The position numbers were made by a program, and so were the translations under genes. Source: Franconibacter pulveris DSM 19144 (GTDB lineage Bacteria; Pseudomonadota; Gammaproteobacteria; Enterobacterales; Enterobacteriaceae). From it: a DNA stretch of 64,000 bases. How positions within the stretch are numbered: position 1 is the stretch's first letter; each line of letters opens with the position of its first letter. Below are positions 45,233-55,575 of this stretch, one piece after another. The notes below the pieces were generated by a model, which ran no database searches, had not been told where the DNA came from, and worked only from the letters and a program-made list of their open reading frames with translations. The stretch is taken from positions 62,001 to 126,000 of the forward strand of contig JHYZ01000012.1 in assembly GCA_000621185.1 (NCBI GenBank), written 5' to 3'.

Positions 45233-46239
45233 ACACCATTACCCTCGCCCACGGCAGCGGCGGCCAGGCGATGCAGCAGTTAATCGGCCAACTTTTTATG
45301 CGGGCATTCGCTAATCCCTGGCTTGACGAACAGGAAGATCAGGCGCGCCTGCCGCTTGCGGAGCTCACCGCGCGCGGCGATCGCCTGGCGTTTTCCACCG
45401 ACAGCTACGTCATCGACCCGCTCTTTTTTCCCGGCGGCGACATCGGCAAGCTCGCCGTCTGCGGCACGGCTAACGACGTGGCGGTCAGCGGCGCGCTCCC
45501 GCGCTGGCTCTCCTGCGGCTTTATTCTTGAAGAGGGGCTTGCGCTGGCGACGCTTGAGCGCGTGGTGAACAGCATGGCGGCGACCGCCCGCGAAGCGGGG
45601 ATAGAGATTGTGACCGGCGATACCAAGGTGGTGCCGCGCGGCGCGGCGGATAAGCTTTTTATCAATACTGCCGGGCTGGGGGCGATTCCGGCGACGATTC
45701 ACTGGAGCGCCGCTTCGCTGACGCCGGGCGACCTGCTGCTGGTTTCCGGCACGCTCGGCGACCATGGCGCCACTATCCTTAATCTGCGTGAGGAGCTGGG
45801 GCTTGAAGGGGCGCTTTCGAGCGACTGCGCCCTGCTCTCGCCGCTGATTGAGGCGCTGCGCCCGATCCGGGGAGTGAAAGCGCTGCGCGACGCCACCCGC
45901 GGCGGCGTTAACGCGGTGATGCATGAGTTCGCCGCCAGCAGCGGCTGCGGCATGGCGCTTCAGGAGAAGGCGTTGCCGCTCAAGCCGTCGGTACGTGGCG
46001 TGTGCGAACTGCTGGGACTGGACGCCCTTAACTTCGCCAATGAAGGAAAGCTGGTGATTGGCGTGGCGCGGGAAGCGGCGCAACAGGCGCTGGAGACGAT
46101 GAAGGCGCATCCGCTGGGGCGTGACGCCGCGATAGTCGGCGAAGTCACCGCCAGCGCGGGCGTGCGGCTTTGCGGGCTCTACGGCGTGAAGCGCACGCTT
46201 GATCTGCCGCATAGCGAACCGTTGCCGCGGATCTGCTAA
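45229..46239 (+). CDS. hypE: Hydrogenase maturation protein HypE
   Basis: A 336-residue PurM/AIR-synthase-like enzyme that dehydrates the thiocarboxamide on its C-terminal cysteine to thiocyanate, then donates cyanide. The terminal PRIC is present, with the acceptor cysteine as last residue. Other features are AHGSGGQAMQQLI, STDSYVIDPLFFPGGDIG and GDTKVVPRGAADKLFIN. It overlaps hypD by four bases. The 94-base gap after it leads to fhlA. Confidence 0.97.
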   Translation: MNTITLAHGSGGQAMQQLIGQLFMRAFANPWLDEQEDQARLPLAELTARGDRLAFSTDSYVIDPLFFPGGDIGKLAVCGTANDVAVSGALPRWLSCGFILEEGLALATLERVVNSMAATAREAGIEIVTGDTKVVPRGAADKLFINTAGLGAIPATIHWSAASLTPGDLLLVSGTLGDHGATILNLREELGLEGALSSDCALLSPLIEALRPIRGVKALRDATRGGVNAVMHEFAASSGCGMALQEKALPLKPSVRGVCELLGLDALNFANEGKLVIGVAREAAQQALETMKAHPLGRDAAIVGEVTASAGVRLCGLYGVKRTLDLPHSEPLPRIC

Positions 46240-46333
46240 AGCCTGTTCCTGCGCAAAAAACCATTAATTAGCCTTTAGTTATTATAGTGCTTTGCTTGTT
46301 TCGCCTTTTGCGAAACCTTTCCGGATGAGTCTA

Positions 46334-48415
46334 ATGTCATACACTCCCATGAGCGATCTCGGCCAGCAGGGGCTGTTCGATATCACCCGCACGTTATTGC
46401 AACAGCCGGATCTCTGCGCGCTGGCGGAAGCGCTGAAAACGCTGGTGAAAAGTTCTGGCATGGCGGATCGGGTTAATATCCTGCTTTACCACCCTAAGCA
46501 TCAGCGGGTCTGTTTTTACAGCGTCGATAACCTCGGCAAAGCGGTGCAGTACGAAGATGAAACCGTGCTTTCCCACGGTCCGGTTCGCCGGGTGCTCTCC
46601 CGCCCGGAGGTGCTGCATTGCGACTATCAAGAGTTCGCCGAGACCTGGCCGCCACTCGCGGCGCTGGCCCTCTACCCGCCCTTCGGCCACTACTGCCTGG
46701 CGCCGCTCGCCGCCGAGGGGCACATTTTTGGCGGCTGCGAGTTTATTCGCAACGCCAACACGCCGTGGAGCGAAAACGAGTACTCCCGGCTGCAAACCCT
46801 GACGCAAATCGTCAGCGTGGCGGCAGAGCAGATCCAGACGCGCGTGGGCGATAATCAGAATTACCAGCTGCTGTGCCGGGAGCGCGACGACTTTCGCATT
46901 CTGGTGGCGATTACCAACGCCGTGCTGTCAAAACTGCATCTCGATGAGCTTGTCACCGAGATCTCGCGCGAGATTCATTACTACTTCAACATCGACTCGG
47001 TCAGCGTGGTGCTGCCCTCGCCCCGCAAGGGCAAGCTCACCATCTGGTCCACCCACTACGTTGACGAAGCCGCGCCGCTGCACGACCAGAGCGAAGTTAC
47101 CGCAAAAGGCACCCTTTCAGAACGGGTGCTGAAGAGCCGCGAAATGCTGCTGGTTAACCTGCACCAGCGCGACGAACTCGCCCCTTATGAACGCATGCTG
47201 TTTGAAATGTGGGGCAACCAGATCCAGACGCTCTGCCTGCTGCCGCTGATGTTTGGCGATAAAATGCTCGGCGTGCTGAAGCTTGCCCAGTGTGAGGAGC
47301 ATATTTTCACCGCCGCCAACCTGAAGCTGCTGCGCCAGATTGCCGAGCGCATCGCCATCGCGGTCGATAACGCGCTCGCCTACCAGGAGATCCACCGGCT
47401 GAAAGAGCGGCTGGTGGATGAAAACCTGGCGCTGACCGAGCAGATAAACAACGTACCGGCGGATTTCGGCGAGATTATTGGCCGCTCTGACGCGATGACC
47501 GCGGTGATGAAGCAGGTGGAAATGGTGGCGAAAAGCGACAGCACGGTGCTTATCCTCGGCGAAACCGGCACCGGCAAAGAGCTTATCGCCCGCGCTATTC
47601 ACAACCTCAGCGAGCGCAACGGGCGGCGGATGGTGAAACTCAACTGCGCCGCCATGCCCGCGGGCCTGCTGGAGAGCGACCTTTTCGGCCATGAGCGCGG
47701 TGCATTTACCGGCGCCAGCGCCCAGCGTATCGGCCGTTTTGAGCTGGCGGACAAGAGCAGCCTGTTTCTTGACGAAGTGGGCGATATGCCGCTGGAGCTG
47801 CAACCAAAGCTGCTGCGCGTGTTGCAGGAACAGGAGTTCGAGCGGCTCGGCAGCAACAAAGTGATTGAGACCGACGTACGGCTTATCGCCGCCACCAATC
47901 GCGACCTGCGCCAGATGGTGGCCGACCGGGAGTTTCGCAGCGACCTCTACTACCGCCTGAACGTTTTTCCCATCAACCTGCCGCCGCTGCGCGAGCGCCC
48001 GGAAGATATCCCGCTGCTGGTAAAAGCCTTCACCTTTAAAATCGCCCGTCGCCTCGGGCGCAGCATCGACAGCATTCCCGCCGAAACGCTGCACGCCTTA
48101 AGCCAGATGGAGTGGCAGGGCAACGTGCGCGAGCTGGAGAATGTGATTGAGCGCGCGGTGCTGCTGACGCGCGGCAACGTCTTGCAGCTTTCGCTGCCGG
48201 AAGTGGCCTTCACCGCGCCGAAGAAAGCGACGCTGACGCCCGCGACCGACGAGATGCGGGAGGGTGAAGATGAATATCAGCGCATTGTGCGGGTGCTGAA
48301 GGAGACCAACGGCGTCATCGCCGGACCTAAAGGCGCGGCGCAGCGTCTGGGGGTGAAGCGCACCACGTTGCTTTCGCGCATGAAGCGGCTGGGGATAGAG
48401 AAGGATGCGCTGTAG
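46334..48415 (+). CDS. fhlA: Formate hydrogenlyase transcriptional activator FhlA
   Basis: A 693-residue sigma-54-dependent activator that senses formate. It has two GAF domains (~20-165 and ~200-350), a central AAA+ domain and a C-terminal Fis-type HTH (RLGVKRTTLLSRMKRLG). Walker A GETGTGKE is at about 409-416, the sigma-54 contact loop GAFTGA near 455 and Walker B LFLDEVGD near 476. ATG 46334 begins MSYTPMSDLGQQGLFD, matching E. coli FhlA. It lies in the hyp operon orientation; the 94-base AT-rich gap may hold a separate promoter. It is the expected activator of the sigma-54 promoters listed here. Confidence 0.97.
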   Translation: MSYTPMSDLGQQGLFDITRTLLQQPDLCALAEALKTLVKSSGMADRVNILLYHPKHQRVCFYSVDNLGKAVQYEDETVLSHGPVRRVLSRPEVLHCDYQEFAETWPPLAALALYPPFGHYCLAPLAAEGHIFGGCEFIRNANTPWSENEYSRLQTLTQIVSVAAEQIQTRVGDNQNYQLLCRERDDFRILVAITNAVLSKLHLDELVTEISREIHYYFNIDSVSVVLPSPRKGKLTIWSTHYVDEAAPLHDQSEVTAKGTLSERVLKSREMLLVNLHQRDELAPYERMLFEMWGNQIQTLCLLPLMFGDKMLGVLKLAQCEEHIFTAANLKLLRQIAERIAIAVDNALAYQEIHRLKERLVDENLALTEQINNVPADFGEIIGRSDAMTAVMKQVEMVAKSDSTVLILGETGTGKELIARAIHNLSERNGRRMVKLNCAAMPAGLLESDLFGHERGAFTGASAQRIGRFELADKSSLFLDEVGDMPLELQPKLLRVLQEQEFERLGSNKVIETDVRLIAATNRDLRQMVADREFRSDLYYRLNVFPINLPPLRERPEDIPLLVKAFTFKIARRLGRSIDSIPAETLHALSQMEWQGNVRELENVIERAVLLTRGNVLQLSLPEVAFTAPKKATLTPATDEMREGEDEYQRIVRVLKETNGVIAGPKGAAQRLGVKRTTLLSRMKRLGIEKDAL

Positions 48416-48469
48416 CGCTGCCCTACGGGGCGGGGACCTGGCGGCGCAGACGCTGCGTTTCCCGGGATG

Positions 48470-49545
48470 GGTTGGCGTTTTCTGAGATGAATAGGCGTGG
48501 GCGGTGAAGGGTGGCGTTGTATGACGTGCATATGTGCGGGCGATAAAGGGTTTCGTTCGCCAGAGCGTTGTTTTCATATGTCATCTCTTTTCCCGCGAAC
48601 GTGCCAGGGGGCTCAAAGCCAGCCCCCTGGCAACCCCGGCTCCCGGCGCGCAAAATCGACCCCTGCGGGGCAGACCTTCCGGTCTGTCATCTGGCTTCGG
48701 GTCGGCAGGACGGCACATCCTTGTGCCGACCTGCCTCTGGCCGTTCCCGACGGCCAGCCCCGGCCATCCGCCCGCCCGGAAGGCGATTTTGAGGCCGGAT
48801 AAACGTCATCGCTGACAGGTTAATGAAAATAGTCCTGGTAGCGTCGCTGTAAAGACGGAACAGTCTTCGTGGTTCGCAGGGTAAGCAAGCGCCGCGCCAG
48901 TCGCCGGTTTTCCCCCTCGCCCCTCGGGGAGAGGGCCGGGGTGAGGGGAAATGACGGCGCGGCCGTACCCCAGCCGTTAAAGCGAAGCATCTCCTGTAAC
49001 CAAAATAAAAATCCCGCAGCGGAGGGTTTGAATCCGGCCTCAAAATCGCCTCAACTTTTTCACGGTGGCCGGGGCGCACCGGCTGGACCCGGTGCGAGGG
49101 CATGTCGGCACAGGGACGTGCCGTCATGCCCGACCCGAAGCCAGCGGGGAAAAGATGAGGTTTCCCGCTTCAGCGGGCGATTTTGCGTGCCGGGAGCCGG
49201 GATTGTTAAGGGGGCGGCGGCGAGCCCCCTTAACACGTTCGCGTGAAGGAAGAGTACATATGAAAACAACGCTCCGGCGAACGTAACTTTTCATCGCCCG
49301 CACATAAGCACGTCATAAAACGCCACCCCATCCCGGGAAACCCAGCGTCTGTGCCGCCTGCGCCCCTCATCCCGCCCCTCTCCCCGAAGGGGGCGATTTT
49401 GCGAGCTGGGAGCCGGGGTCGCCAGGGGGCTGGCGGCGAGCCCCCTTAACACGTTCGCGTAAAGGAAGGGTGCATATGAAAACAACATTCCGGCGAACGG
49501 AACCCTTCACCACCCACGCATATTCATCTCAGAAAATGCCAACCC
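48470..49545. repeat. Composite intergenic repeat cluster B
   Basis: The 1.27-kb gap between fhlA and the puuD-like gene lacks supported genes. It contains one forward arm (about 48500-48860) and reverse-complement arms (about 48970-49330 and 49390-49545) of the same repeat family as clusters A and C. Shared blocks are TGCATATGTGCGGGCGAT, TGTTGTTTTCATATG, the CGCGAACGTG block, GGCTCCCGGCGCGCAAAATC and GGCGATTTTGAGGCCGGAT. Confidence 0.8.
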
Positions 49546-49690
49546 ACCCGGTAAAGCGCAGCGTCTGCGCCGCCTGCTCTCCCCAACAAACGAACCCCTT
49601 GACTCCTCTCAAAACCGATTAAAATTAATACTTATTACAGACGCGGGAGCACCCGTAACAAAGCAGGCGCCGGAGCGCCAGGAGAGGGCT

Positions 49691-50455
49691 ATGCAACAAC
49701 CTTTAATCGGCGTGACCGCCTGCCGCTGGGAGCATAACGGTCAATATTTCCATGTGGCGGGCGATAAATATCTGCGCGCGGTGGTGTTTGGCGCCAGCGC
49801 CCTGCCGGTTATCGTGCCCGCTTTTGGCGACCTTATCGCGCCGGAAAGCTGGTTCGCGCGGCTCGATGGCCTGCTGTTTACCGGCTCACCAAGCAACGTA
49901 AACCCCGATCTTTACGGCCATACGCTGCACGTGCTGAATACCCACAGCGACACGGCGCGCGACGCCACGACCCTGCCGCTGCTGCGTGCCGCCATTGAAG
50001 CGGGCGTGCCGCTGCTCGCTATCTGCCGCGGCTTTCAGGAGCTTAACGTGGCGCTGGGGGGCACGCTGCATCAGGCGGTGCATACGGCGGGGCCATGGGC
50101 GGATCACCGGGAAGATCCCAACGCCGACCTGGCCGAACAATATGGGCCAGCACATATCATTCATACCGAGCCGGGCGGCGTGCTGGAAGAACTTGGCCTG
50201 CCGCCAAAGTTTGAGGTGAACTCGCTGCATACGCAGGGGATTGAAACGCTGGCGCCAGGCTTGCGGGTAGAAGCGCGAGCGCCAGACGGATTGATTGAAG
50301 CGGTATCGGTGGAAAGCGCTCGCGCGTTCGCTGTCGGCGTGCAGTTTCATCCGGAGTGGCAGGTGCAGCATAACCCGCACTATCTGACCCTGTTCCGCGC
50401 CTTTTCTAAAGCCTGCATAGCCCGCGCCACGCAGCGAGCGCGAGGAGACGTTTAA
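49691..50455 (+). CDS. PuuD-like gamma-glutamyl-GABA hydrolase (class I glutamine amidotransferase fold), second paralogue
   Basis: A 254-residue peptidase C26-family protein. The nucleophile elbow AICRGFQE places Cys112, and the His-Glu pair is in VQFHPEW. GLLFTGSPSNVNPDLYG is the substrate-loop motif shared with PuuD. AGGAGAGG lies just upstream of the ATG. It is clearly divergent from the second PuuD at 54045 (for example ADHREDPNADLAEQYG against LEHREDPELPLAQQYA), so it is a paralogue, not a recent copy. It is convergent with puuP. It may hydrolyse gamma-glutamyl-GABA or a related gamma-glutamyl amine. Confidence 0.88.
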   Translation: MQQPLIGVTACRWEHNGQYFHVAGDKYLRAVVFGASALPVIVPAFGDLIAPESWFARLDGLLFTGSPSNVNPDLYGHTLHVLNTHSDTARDATTLPLLRAAIEAGVPLLAICRGFQELNVALGGTLHQAVHTAGPWADHREDPNADLAEQYGPAHIIHTEPGGVLEELGLPPKFEVNSLHTQGIETLAPGLRVEARAPDGLIEAVSVESARAFAVGVQFHPEWQVQHNPHYLTLFRAFSKACIARATQRARGDV

Positions 50456-50576
50456 TCACCCCTGCCGGACGGCGCTGCCTGCGCGTCTCACCCCACCCCT
50501 CTATTCAGAGGGGCGAGGGATACTGTCAGGCCATGGCTTCAGACGTATCCCCCGGTTGAAGCCATGGCGGTTGGCC

Positions 50577-51995
50577 CTACGCTGACCTGGGAGACCCAGC
50601 GCCTGCGCCGCCCTCCTGCTCCTCCACCCGTTCGCCCTTAAACATCGGCGGCGGCTGGCGGAAACGGCGGGTCAGCCACGTCAGGTAGCCCACGCCGAGC
50701 GCCGCCCAGATAAGCCCCATCACCAGCGAGCTTTTCTCCAGGTTCAGCCACAGCACCGCAACCGTCAGCGCCCCTACCAGGGGCAGGATCAGGTAGTGAA
50801 ACTTGTCGCGCCAGGTTTTGTTGCGCCCTTCGCGCAGGAAGAAGTGGTTCACGACCGAAAGGTTTACGAAGGTAAAAGCCACCAGCGCGCCGAAGTTAAT
50901 CAGCGCCGTGGCGGTGACGAGATCGAAAGAGAGCGCCGTCAGCGCCACAATGCCCACCAGGATGACGTTCAGCGCCGGGGTGCGCCATTTCGGGTGCACG
51001 TAACCGAACACTTTTTCCGGGAAGACATTATCGCGCCCCATCACATACAGCAGGCGGGAGACGCTGGCGTGCGAAGCCAGCCCCGACGCGAGCGTATTAA
51101 CGAACGTACAGCAGAGGAAAATAGACTGGAACAGCTTACCGCCAACATAGAGCGCAATCTCCGGCAGCGCGGCGTCCGGCTCTTTAAAGCGGCTCATGGT
51201 CGGGAAGAAAAGCTGAATAAAAAACGACGCGGCAATGAAGATAACCCCGCCATAGAGTGCGGTGAGGAAAATCGCCCGCGGGATCGTTTTGCCGGCGTTA
51301 GGCGTCTCTTCCGAAAGCGTGGTGACGGCGTCAAAACCCAGGAACGAAAAGCAGACAATCGTCGCCCCGGTGATGATGGGGATAAGCTGCGCGTTTTCGC
51401 TGACGAACGGTGAAAGCGACCAGACCGTGCCCACGCCTTCGCCTTTATGCAGCCCGTGCACGACGAGGAAGATAAACACCGCGATAATCGCCACCTGCAC
51501 ACCCACAAACAGCGTGTTGAAGTTCGCCACCAGATTGACGCTTTTGAGATTCGCAAGGGTCATGATGCCGACATAAAGCACCACCCAGATCCATTGCGGC
51601 ACTTCCGGGAACATGGCGGAGAGATAGAGCTTCGCCAGCAGGACGTTGATCATCGGCAGGAAAAGGTAATCCAGCAGCGAAGACCACCCCACCAGAAAGC
51701 CCACATGCGGGTTGATAGCCTGTTGGGCGTAGGTATAGGCGGAACCGGCGGTGGGAAAACGCTTTACCAGCTTGCCGTAACTGACCGCGGTAAAGAGCAC
51801 GCCCGCCAGCGCCACCAGATACGAGGCGGGAACATGGCCGTCGCTAAGTCCCGACACGATGCCGAACGTATCGAATACCGTCATCGGCGTCAGGTAGGCG
51901 AGCCCCATCATGACGACCTGCCAGAGCTTGAGCGATTTGCGCAGCTGCGGTTTTGCCGCCGCCGTCGCGACATTGAGATCGTAGTTAATCGCCAT
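50577..51995 (-). CDS. puuP: Putrescine importer PuuP
   Basis: A 472-residue APC-superfamily amine permease with 12 helices that imports putrescine by H+ symport. Characteristic stretches are [40 protein letters not shown] and [20 protein letters not shown]. The C-terminal tail ([15 protein letters not shown]) runs into sequence resembling intergenic repeat and is longer than in E. coli (461). GAGGGG precedes the ATG. A 62-codon ORF overlaps the start. It lies downstream of puuA in the same orientation. Confidence 0.94.
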   Translation of the reverse strand: MAINYDLNVATAAAKPQLRKSLKLWQVVMMGLAYLTPMTVFDTFGIVSGLSDGHVPASYLVALAGVLFTAVSYGKLVKRFPTAGSAYTYAQQAINPHVGFLVGWSSLLDYLFLPMINVLLAKLYLSAMFPEVPQWIWVVLYVGIMTLANLKSVNLVANFNTLFVGVQVAIIAVFIFLVVHGLHKGEGVGTVWSLSPFVSENAQLIPIITGATIVCFSFLGFDAVTTLSEETPNAGKTIPRAIFLTALYGGVIFIAASFFIQLFFPTMSRFKEPDAALPEIALYVGGKLFQSIFLCCTFVNTLASGLASHASVSRLLYVMGRDNVFPEKVFGYVHPKWRTPALNVILVGIVALTALSFDLVTATALINFGALVAFTFVNLSVVNHFFLREGRNKTWRDKFHYLILPLVGALTVAVLWLNLEKSSLVMGLIWAALGVGYLTWLTRRFRQPPPMFKGERVEEQEGGAGAGSPRSA

Positions 51996-52173
51996 GCCGG
52001 TTCCCCTCTTTTCCCTCTGCGGCAGAGGCGATGGGGAACCCGTCAGGCAAACGGGGGGAGAAATGACTCAGGGAGAGCTTGCCGCTGAAGGCGGCGCAGC
52101 GGTTCGCCGGCCCGTATTTACTGCGGCTCAGGCGAAGGCCTGTGCGCGGCGGATAGACATAAACATGCACCAT
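51985..52173 (-). CDS. Candidate upstream ORF overlapping the puuP start (62 aa)
   Basis: An ATG preceded by GAGGAAAAAGAG opens a 62-codon frame ([20 protein letters not shown]...) whose TAA lies within the first codons of puuP (CATGGCGATTAA). Such an overlap could couple puuP translation to the leader. The puuP ribosome-binding site lies inside this frame. The sequence has no known motif, so it may simply be a chance ORF. It fills most of the 415-base gap between puuP and puuA; in the remaining ~240 bases I see no gene. Confidence 0.3.
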   Translation of the reverse strand: MVHVYVYPPRTGLRLSRSKYGPANRCAAFSGKLSLSHFSPRLPDGFPIASAAEGKEGNRHGD

Positions 52174-52410
52174 CTCTTTTTCCTCGTAACGTATCCTGAA
52201 CGTCGTAGTCAACCGTGGCCGCGCTTAGCTCCTTCGCGCGACACCGGAAAAAGCCGGCCTGTTCCGCCCGGCAACGCTCGCCGCTATCTTCCACAGAAGC
52301 GGCCTGTTATTTCTGTTTGTCGGACTGCGGCCTCGACAGGGTATTACGGGTAAAAGCTTCCCGGCCTGCGCAACAAAGGCAGGGAAGCGAGGTTGATTGT
52401 CAGCGGAAAA

Positions 52411-53829
52411 TCAGGCGTTTTTCAGCATCCACTCAATTTCTGTTTCTGTGATTAAACGCTCAAACTGGATCAGCTCATCGTTCTTGCAGGCGTGGAACAC
52501 GTCGCAGAAGCGGCCGCCGAGAAGTTCTCGCATGGCCGGATGAGCCTGGAATTCGTAAAGCGCATCGCTTTGACGAATCGGGAATGGCGCACCCTCTTGC
52601 TCAAGACCGTTACCCTCGACGGCCTCTGGCAAAGGGAGGTCATTATCCAGACCCTGCAGGGCGCCCGCAAGTACCGCGGCCATAACGAGATAAGGGTTAG
52701 CGTCCGCCCCGGCTACGCGGTATTCAACGCGGTGGCTTTCGCGCTCCCCACAGGGGATGCGCAGCGCGACGGTGCGGTTGTTGTGGCCCCAGGAGGCCTG
52801 GGTCGGCACATACATGCCTGGCTGAAAACGGCGGTAGGAGTTTACGTTGGGGGCGAGCAGCGCCATCGAGGCAGGCATCAGGTCAATCATCCCTGCCAGC
52901 ATCTTCTTTAATACCCCGGAGTCTTCGCCTTCGGCGTCCGCCAGCACGTTGACGCCTTTATCATTCACCACGCTAATATGAATGTGCATGCCGCTGCCGG
53001 CGTGCTCTTCGTAGGGCTTGGCCATAAAGGTGGCCTGCATGCCGTGCTTTTCCGCCACCTGTCGCACCAGGCGCTTGAGCGCCAGCGCGTGATCGCAGGC
53101 CTGCAGCACGTTACTGGTGTGATGAAGGTTGATTTCAAACTGGCCCGGCGAGGCCTCCGCCACCGCGCCGTCGGCGGGAATTTGCTGCAGGCGCGCCAGT
53201 TCGTCGATATCGCTCAGCACATCGGCGAAGCGATCAAGGTTGTCGACGGAGTACACCTGGCTTTGGGTATTACGGTCCTGCGTACCGGGCGCGCAGGGCG
53301 GTTGAAGATAGCCTTCAGCGTCGCGCTGACGGTCAATTAAATAGAACTCCAGCTCTACCGCTACCACGGGGAACAGCCCGCGCTGGCGCAACTGCTGCCA
53401 GAGTCGGTTAAGCACGTTCCGTGGCTCAACGTCAAAGGGAGTACCATCTTCATCCTGCATCGTCAGCAACAGCTGACCTATATATTCAGGATCGGTGGTC
53501 GACGGCACCAGCGTGCCGGTTACCGGCACGCAGCGGCGATCCGGTTCGCCAAGCTCCTGCCCTAACCCTGCCTCTTCCACCACGTTGCCTAAAATGTCCA
53601 TCGCGAAAACCGAGGCCGGGAAGTAGCATCCTTTTTCTACTTTACGCAGGCCTGCTACGGGAATGCGTTTGCCGCGAAAACAGCCGTTTAAATCTGTGAG
53701 CATGACGTCGATATGTTCGGTCAGAGGATAGCGCTCCAGATAGGCTTTTACTTCGCGAGCAAACGCACTGCTTCGCCTCTCTTCATTGTGCTGCATGAAA
53801 TTCTCAACTTCTACGATATTGGTTTCCAT
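52411..53829 (-). CDS. puuA: Glutamate-putrescine ligase PuuA
   Basis: A 472-residue glutamine-synthetase-fold enzyme that makes gamma-glutamylputrescine from putrescine, glutamate and ATP, the first committed step of the Puu pathway. It matches E. coli PuuA end to end: METNIVEVENF, TDLNGCFRGKRIPV, VAVELEFYLIDRQRDAEGYL, PGQFEINLHHTSNVL, YEEHAGSGMHIHISV and LITETEIEWMLKNA. It is divergent from puuD across a 215-base region that should hold PuuR operators. Confidence 0.97.
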   Translation of the reverse strand: METNIVEVENFMQHNEERRSSAFAREVKAYLERYPLTEHIDVMLTDLNGCFRGKRIPVAGLRKVEKGCYFPASVFAMDILGNVVEEAGLGQELGEPDRRCVPVTGTLVPSTTDPEYIGQLLLTMQDEDGTPFDVEPRNVLNRLWQQLRQRGLFPVVAVELEFYLIDRQRDAEGYLQPPCAPGTQDRNTQSQVYSVDNLDRFADVLSDIDELARLQQIPADGAVAEASPGQFEINLHHTSNVLQACDHALALKRLVRQVAEKHGMQATFMAKPYEEHAGSGMHIHISVVNDKGVNVLADAEGEDSGVLKKMLAGMIDLMPASMALLAPNVNSYRRFQPGMYVPTQASWGHNNRTVALRIPCGERESHRVEYRVAGADANPYLVMAAVLAGALQGLDNDLPLPEAVEGNGLEQEGAPFPIRQSDALYEFQAHPAMRELLGGRFCDVFHACKNDELIQFERLITETEIEWMLKNA

Positions 53830-54044
53830 GATTCACCGCCGTTGTTGCCAGGAGTCCCGGTCTGTTGACTGCGACCGTTCGATATAATTTCCACTTTTAA
53901 AATTTAGATGCAACCGAATTGTTTTTCAAATGTTAAATTGAGTTTGAATTTTGGTTACGGTGTTGCTAGATTGAGAAAATATTGAACAACAGGCGAAGCA
54001 TGACCGTTATTTGTAAATAATTTAGTCCATCAGGCGAGGGTAAA
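53830..54044. promoter_or_regulatory. puuA-puuD divergent promoter region with candidate PuuR sites
   Basis: The region is AT-rich. AAAATATTGAACA at 53976-53988 resembles the PuuR recognition sequence I recall from E. coli (AAAATATAATGAACA) minus two bases. TTTTAAAATTTAGATG and TTTGAATTTTGG nearby may be further half sites. It must contain promoters for both puuAP and puuDRCB. Confidence 0.45.
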
Positions 54045-54812
54045 ATGGGCAATATATTTGACAGACCTCTCATTGGAGTGGTGATGTGCAGGAACAGGAT
54101 AAAAGGACATTTAAGTCAAACCCTGCAAGAAAAGTACCTGAACGCCGTGCTCCACGCAGGCGGCCTTCCCATCCCTTTACCGCACGCGCTGGCGGAACCG
54201 GAACTCCTGACTACCCTTCTACCGCAGCTGGACGGCATTATGCTGCCCGGCAGCCCCAGCAACGTTCAGCCGCACCTTTATGGTGAAAACGGCGATGAGC
54301 CTGACGCCGACCCTGGGCGAGATACATTGAGCATGGCGCTGATTGAAAGCGCGCTCGAAAGGCGCATCCCCCTTTTCGCCATCTGCCGGGGCCTGCAGGA
54401 ATTGGTTGTCGCCACTGGCGGAACGCTATATCGTCGGCTGTTTGAGCAGCCGGAGCTTCTGGAACACAGAGAAGATCCGGAACTGCCTTTGGCGCAACAA
54501 TATGCGCCCTCTCATGAAGTTCAGGTACAGCCTGGCGGCTTAATCTCCCGCCTTGTACCGGGTTGCAACAGGTTCTGGGTAAACTCATTACACGGCCAGG
54601 GCGTGAAAACGCTGGGTCCGCGCCTGCGCGTGGAGGCAAGGTCAACCGACGGGCTGGTGGAAGCCGTGAGCGTCGAAGACCACCCTTTCGTGCTCGCAGT
54701 CCAGTGGCATCCCGAATGGAAGAGTAATGAATATGCCCTCTCCCGCCTGTTGTTCGAGGGTTTTATCACCGCCTGTCGGGGATACCGGGCAGAATTACGA
54801 CCGCCCGCCTGA
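54045..54812 (+). CDS. puuD: Gamma-glutamyl-GABA hydrolase PuuD
   Basis: A 255-residue class I amidotransferase-fold hydrolase that releases GABA and glutamate from gamma-glutamyl-GABA. It closely matches E. coli PuuD (LPGSPSNVQPHLYGENGDEP, HREDPELP, EVQVQPGGL). The nucleophile is C114 (FAICRGLQEL) and the His-Glu pair lies in VQWHPEW. GAGGG precedes the ATG. It is first in puuD-puuR-puuC-puuB and divergent from puuA. Confidence 0.96.
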   Translation: MGNIFDRPLIGVVMCRNRIKGHLSQTLQEKYLNAVLHAGGLPIPLPHALAEPELLTTLLPQLDGIMLPGSPSNVQPHLYGENGDEPDADPGRDTLSMALIESALERRIPLFAICRGLQELVVATGGTLYRRLFEQPELLEHREDPELPLAQQYAPSHEVQVQPGGLISRLVPGCNRFWVNSLHGQGVKTLGPRLRVEARSTDGLVEAVSVEDHPFVLAVQWHPEWKSNEYALSRLLFEGFITACRGYRAELRPPA

Positions 54813-54835
54813 CACTGACTTAAGGAAGCGAAAAT

Positions 54836-55393
54836 ATGAGCGATATCACCCTGGCGCCGGGGAAGCGTTTAGCGCAGATCCGCCAGCAACTGGGTTTGTC
54901 GCAGCGCCGCGTCGCTGAACTATCGGGATTAACGCACAGCGCTATCAGCACCATTGAGCAGGATAAAGTCAGTCCGGCCATCAGTACGCTGCAAAAGCTG
55001 TTGAAGGTCTACGGGCTGTCGCTGTCGGAGTTTTTTGCTGAACCAGAGAAACCGGACGAACCGCAGGTTGTTATCAATCAGGAAGATTTGATTGAGATTG
55101 GCAGCCAGGGCGTCTCGATGAAGCTGATTCATAACGGTAACCCTCATCGCACGCTTGCGATGATTATTGAGACTTACCAGCCCGGTACCACGACCGGGGA
55201 GAGAATTAAACACCAGGGGGAAGAGATAGGCACCCTGCTGGAAGGCGAGGTGGTGCTGGCGATTAACGGCCAGACGTACCGCCTGGTGGCAGGACAAAGC
55301 TATGCCATTAACACCGGCATACCGCACAGCTTCAGCAATACCTCGGCCGGGATCTGCCGCATCATCAGCGCGCACACGCCCACCACCTTCTGA
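54836..55393 (+). CDS. puuR: Putrescine pathway repressor PuuR
   Basis: A 185-residue repressor with an N-terminal XRE-type HTH (LAQIRQQLGLSQRRVAELSG; THSAISTIEQDKVSPAISTL) and a C-terminal cupin (TTGERIKHQGEEIGTLLEGEV; YAINTGIPHSFSN). It represses puu genes until putrescine is present. It begins 23 bases after puuD. Confidence 0.96.
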   Translation: MSDITLAPGKRLAQIRQQLGLSQRRVAELSGLTHSAISTIEQDKVSPAISTLQKLLKVYGLSLSEFFAEPEKPDEPQVVINQEDLIEIGSQGVSMKLIHNGNPHRTLAMIIETYQPGTTTGERIKHQGEEIGTLLEGEVVLAINGQTYRLVAGQSYAINTGIPHSFSNTSAGICRIISAHTPTTF

Positions 55394-55575
55394 TAGCCGG
55401 AAAGCGCGTTTCCGGATAACGAAGCAGGCCGGAAGCGCCTCCTCGCAGGCGACATAACGTAAAAAAGCAGGCCCGGGATTTTTTTAAAAAAATCTCCCGC
55501 GGCCCCGCTTTGACCAAATTCCGTGACGTACCGGCGGAACGATTCGATAACACGTTGAATTTCAAAGGAGAGCTT

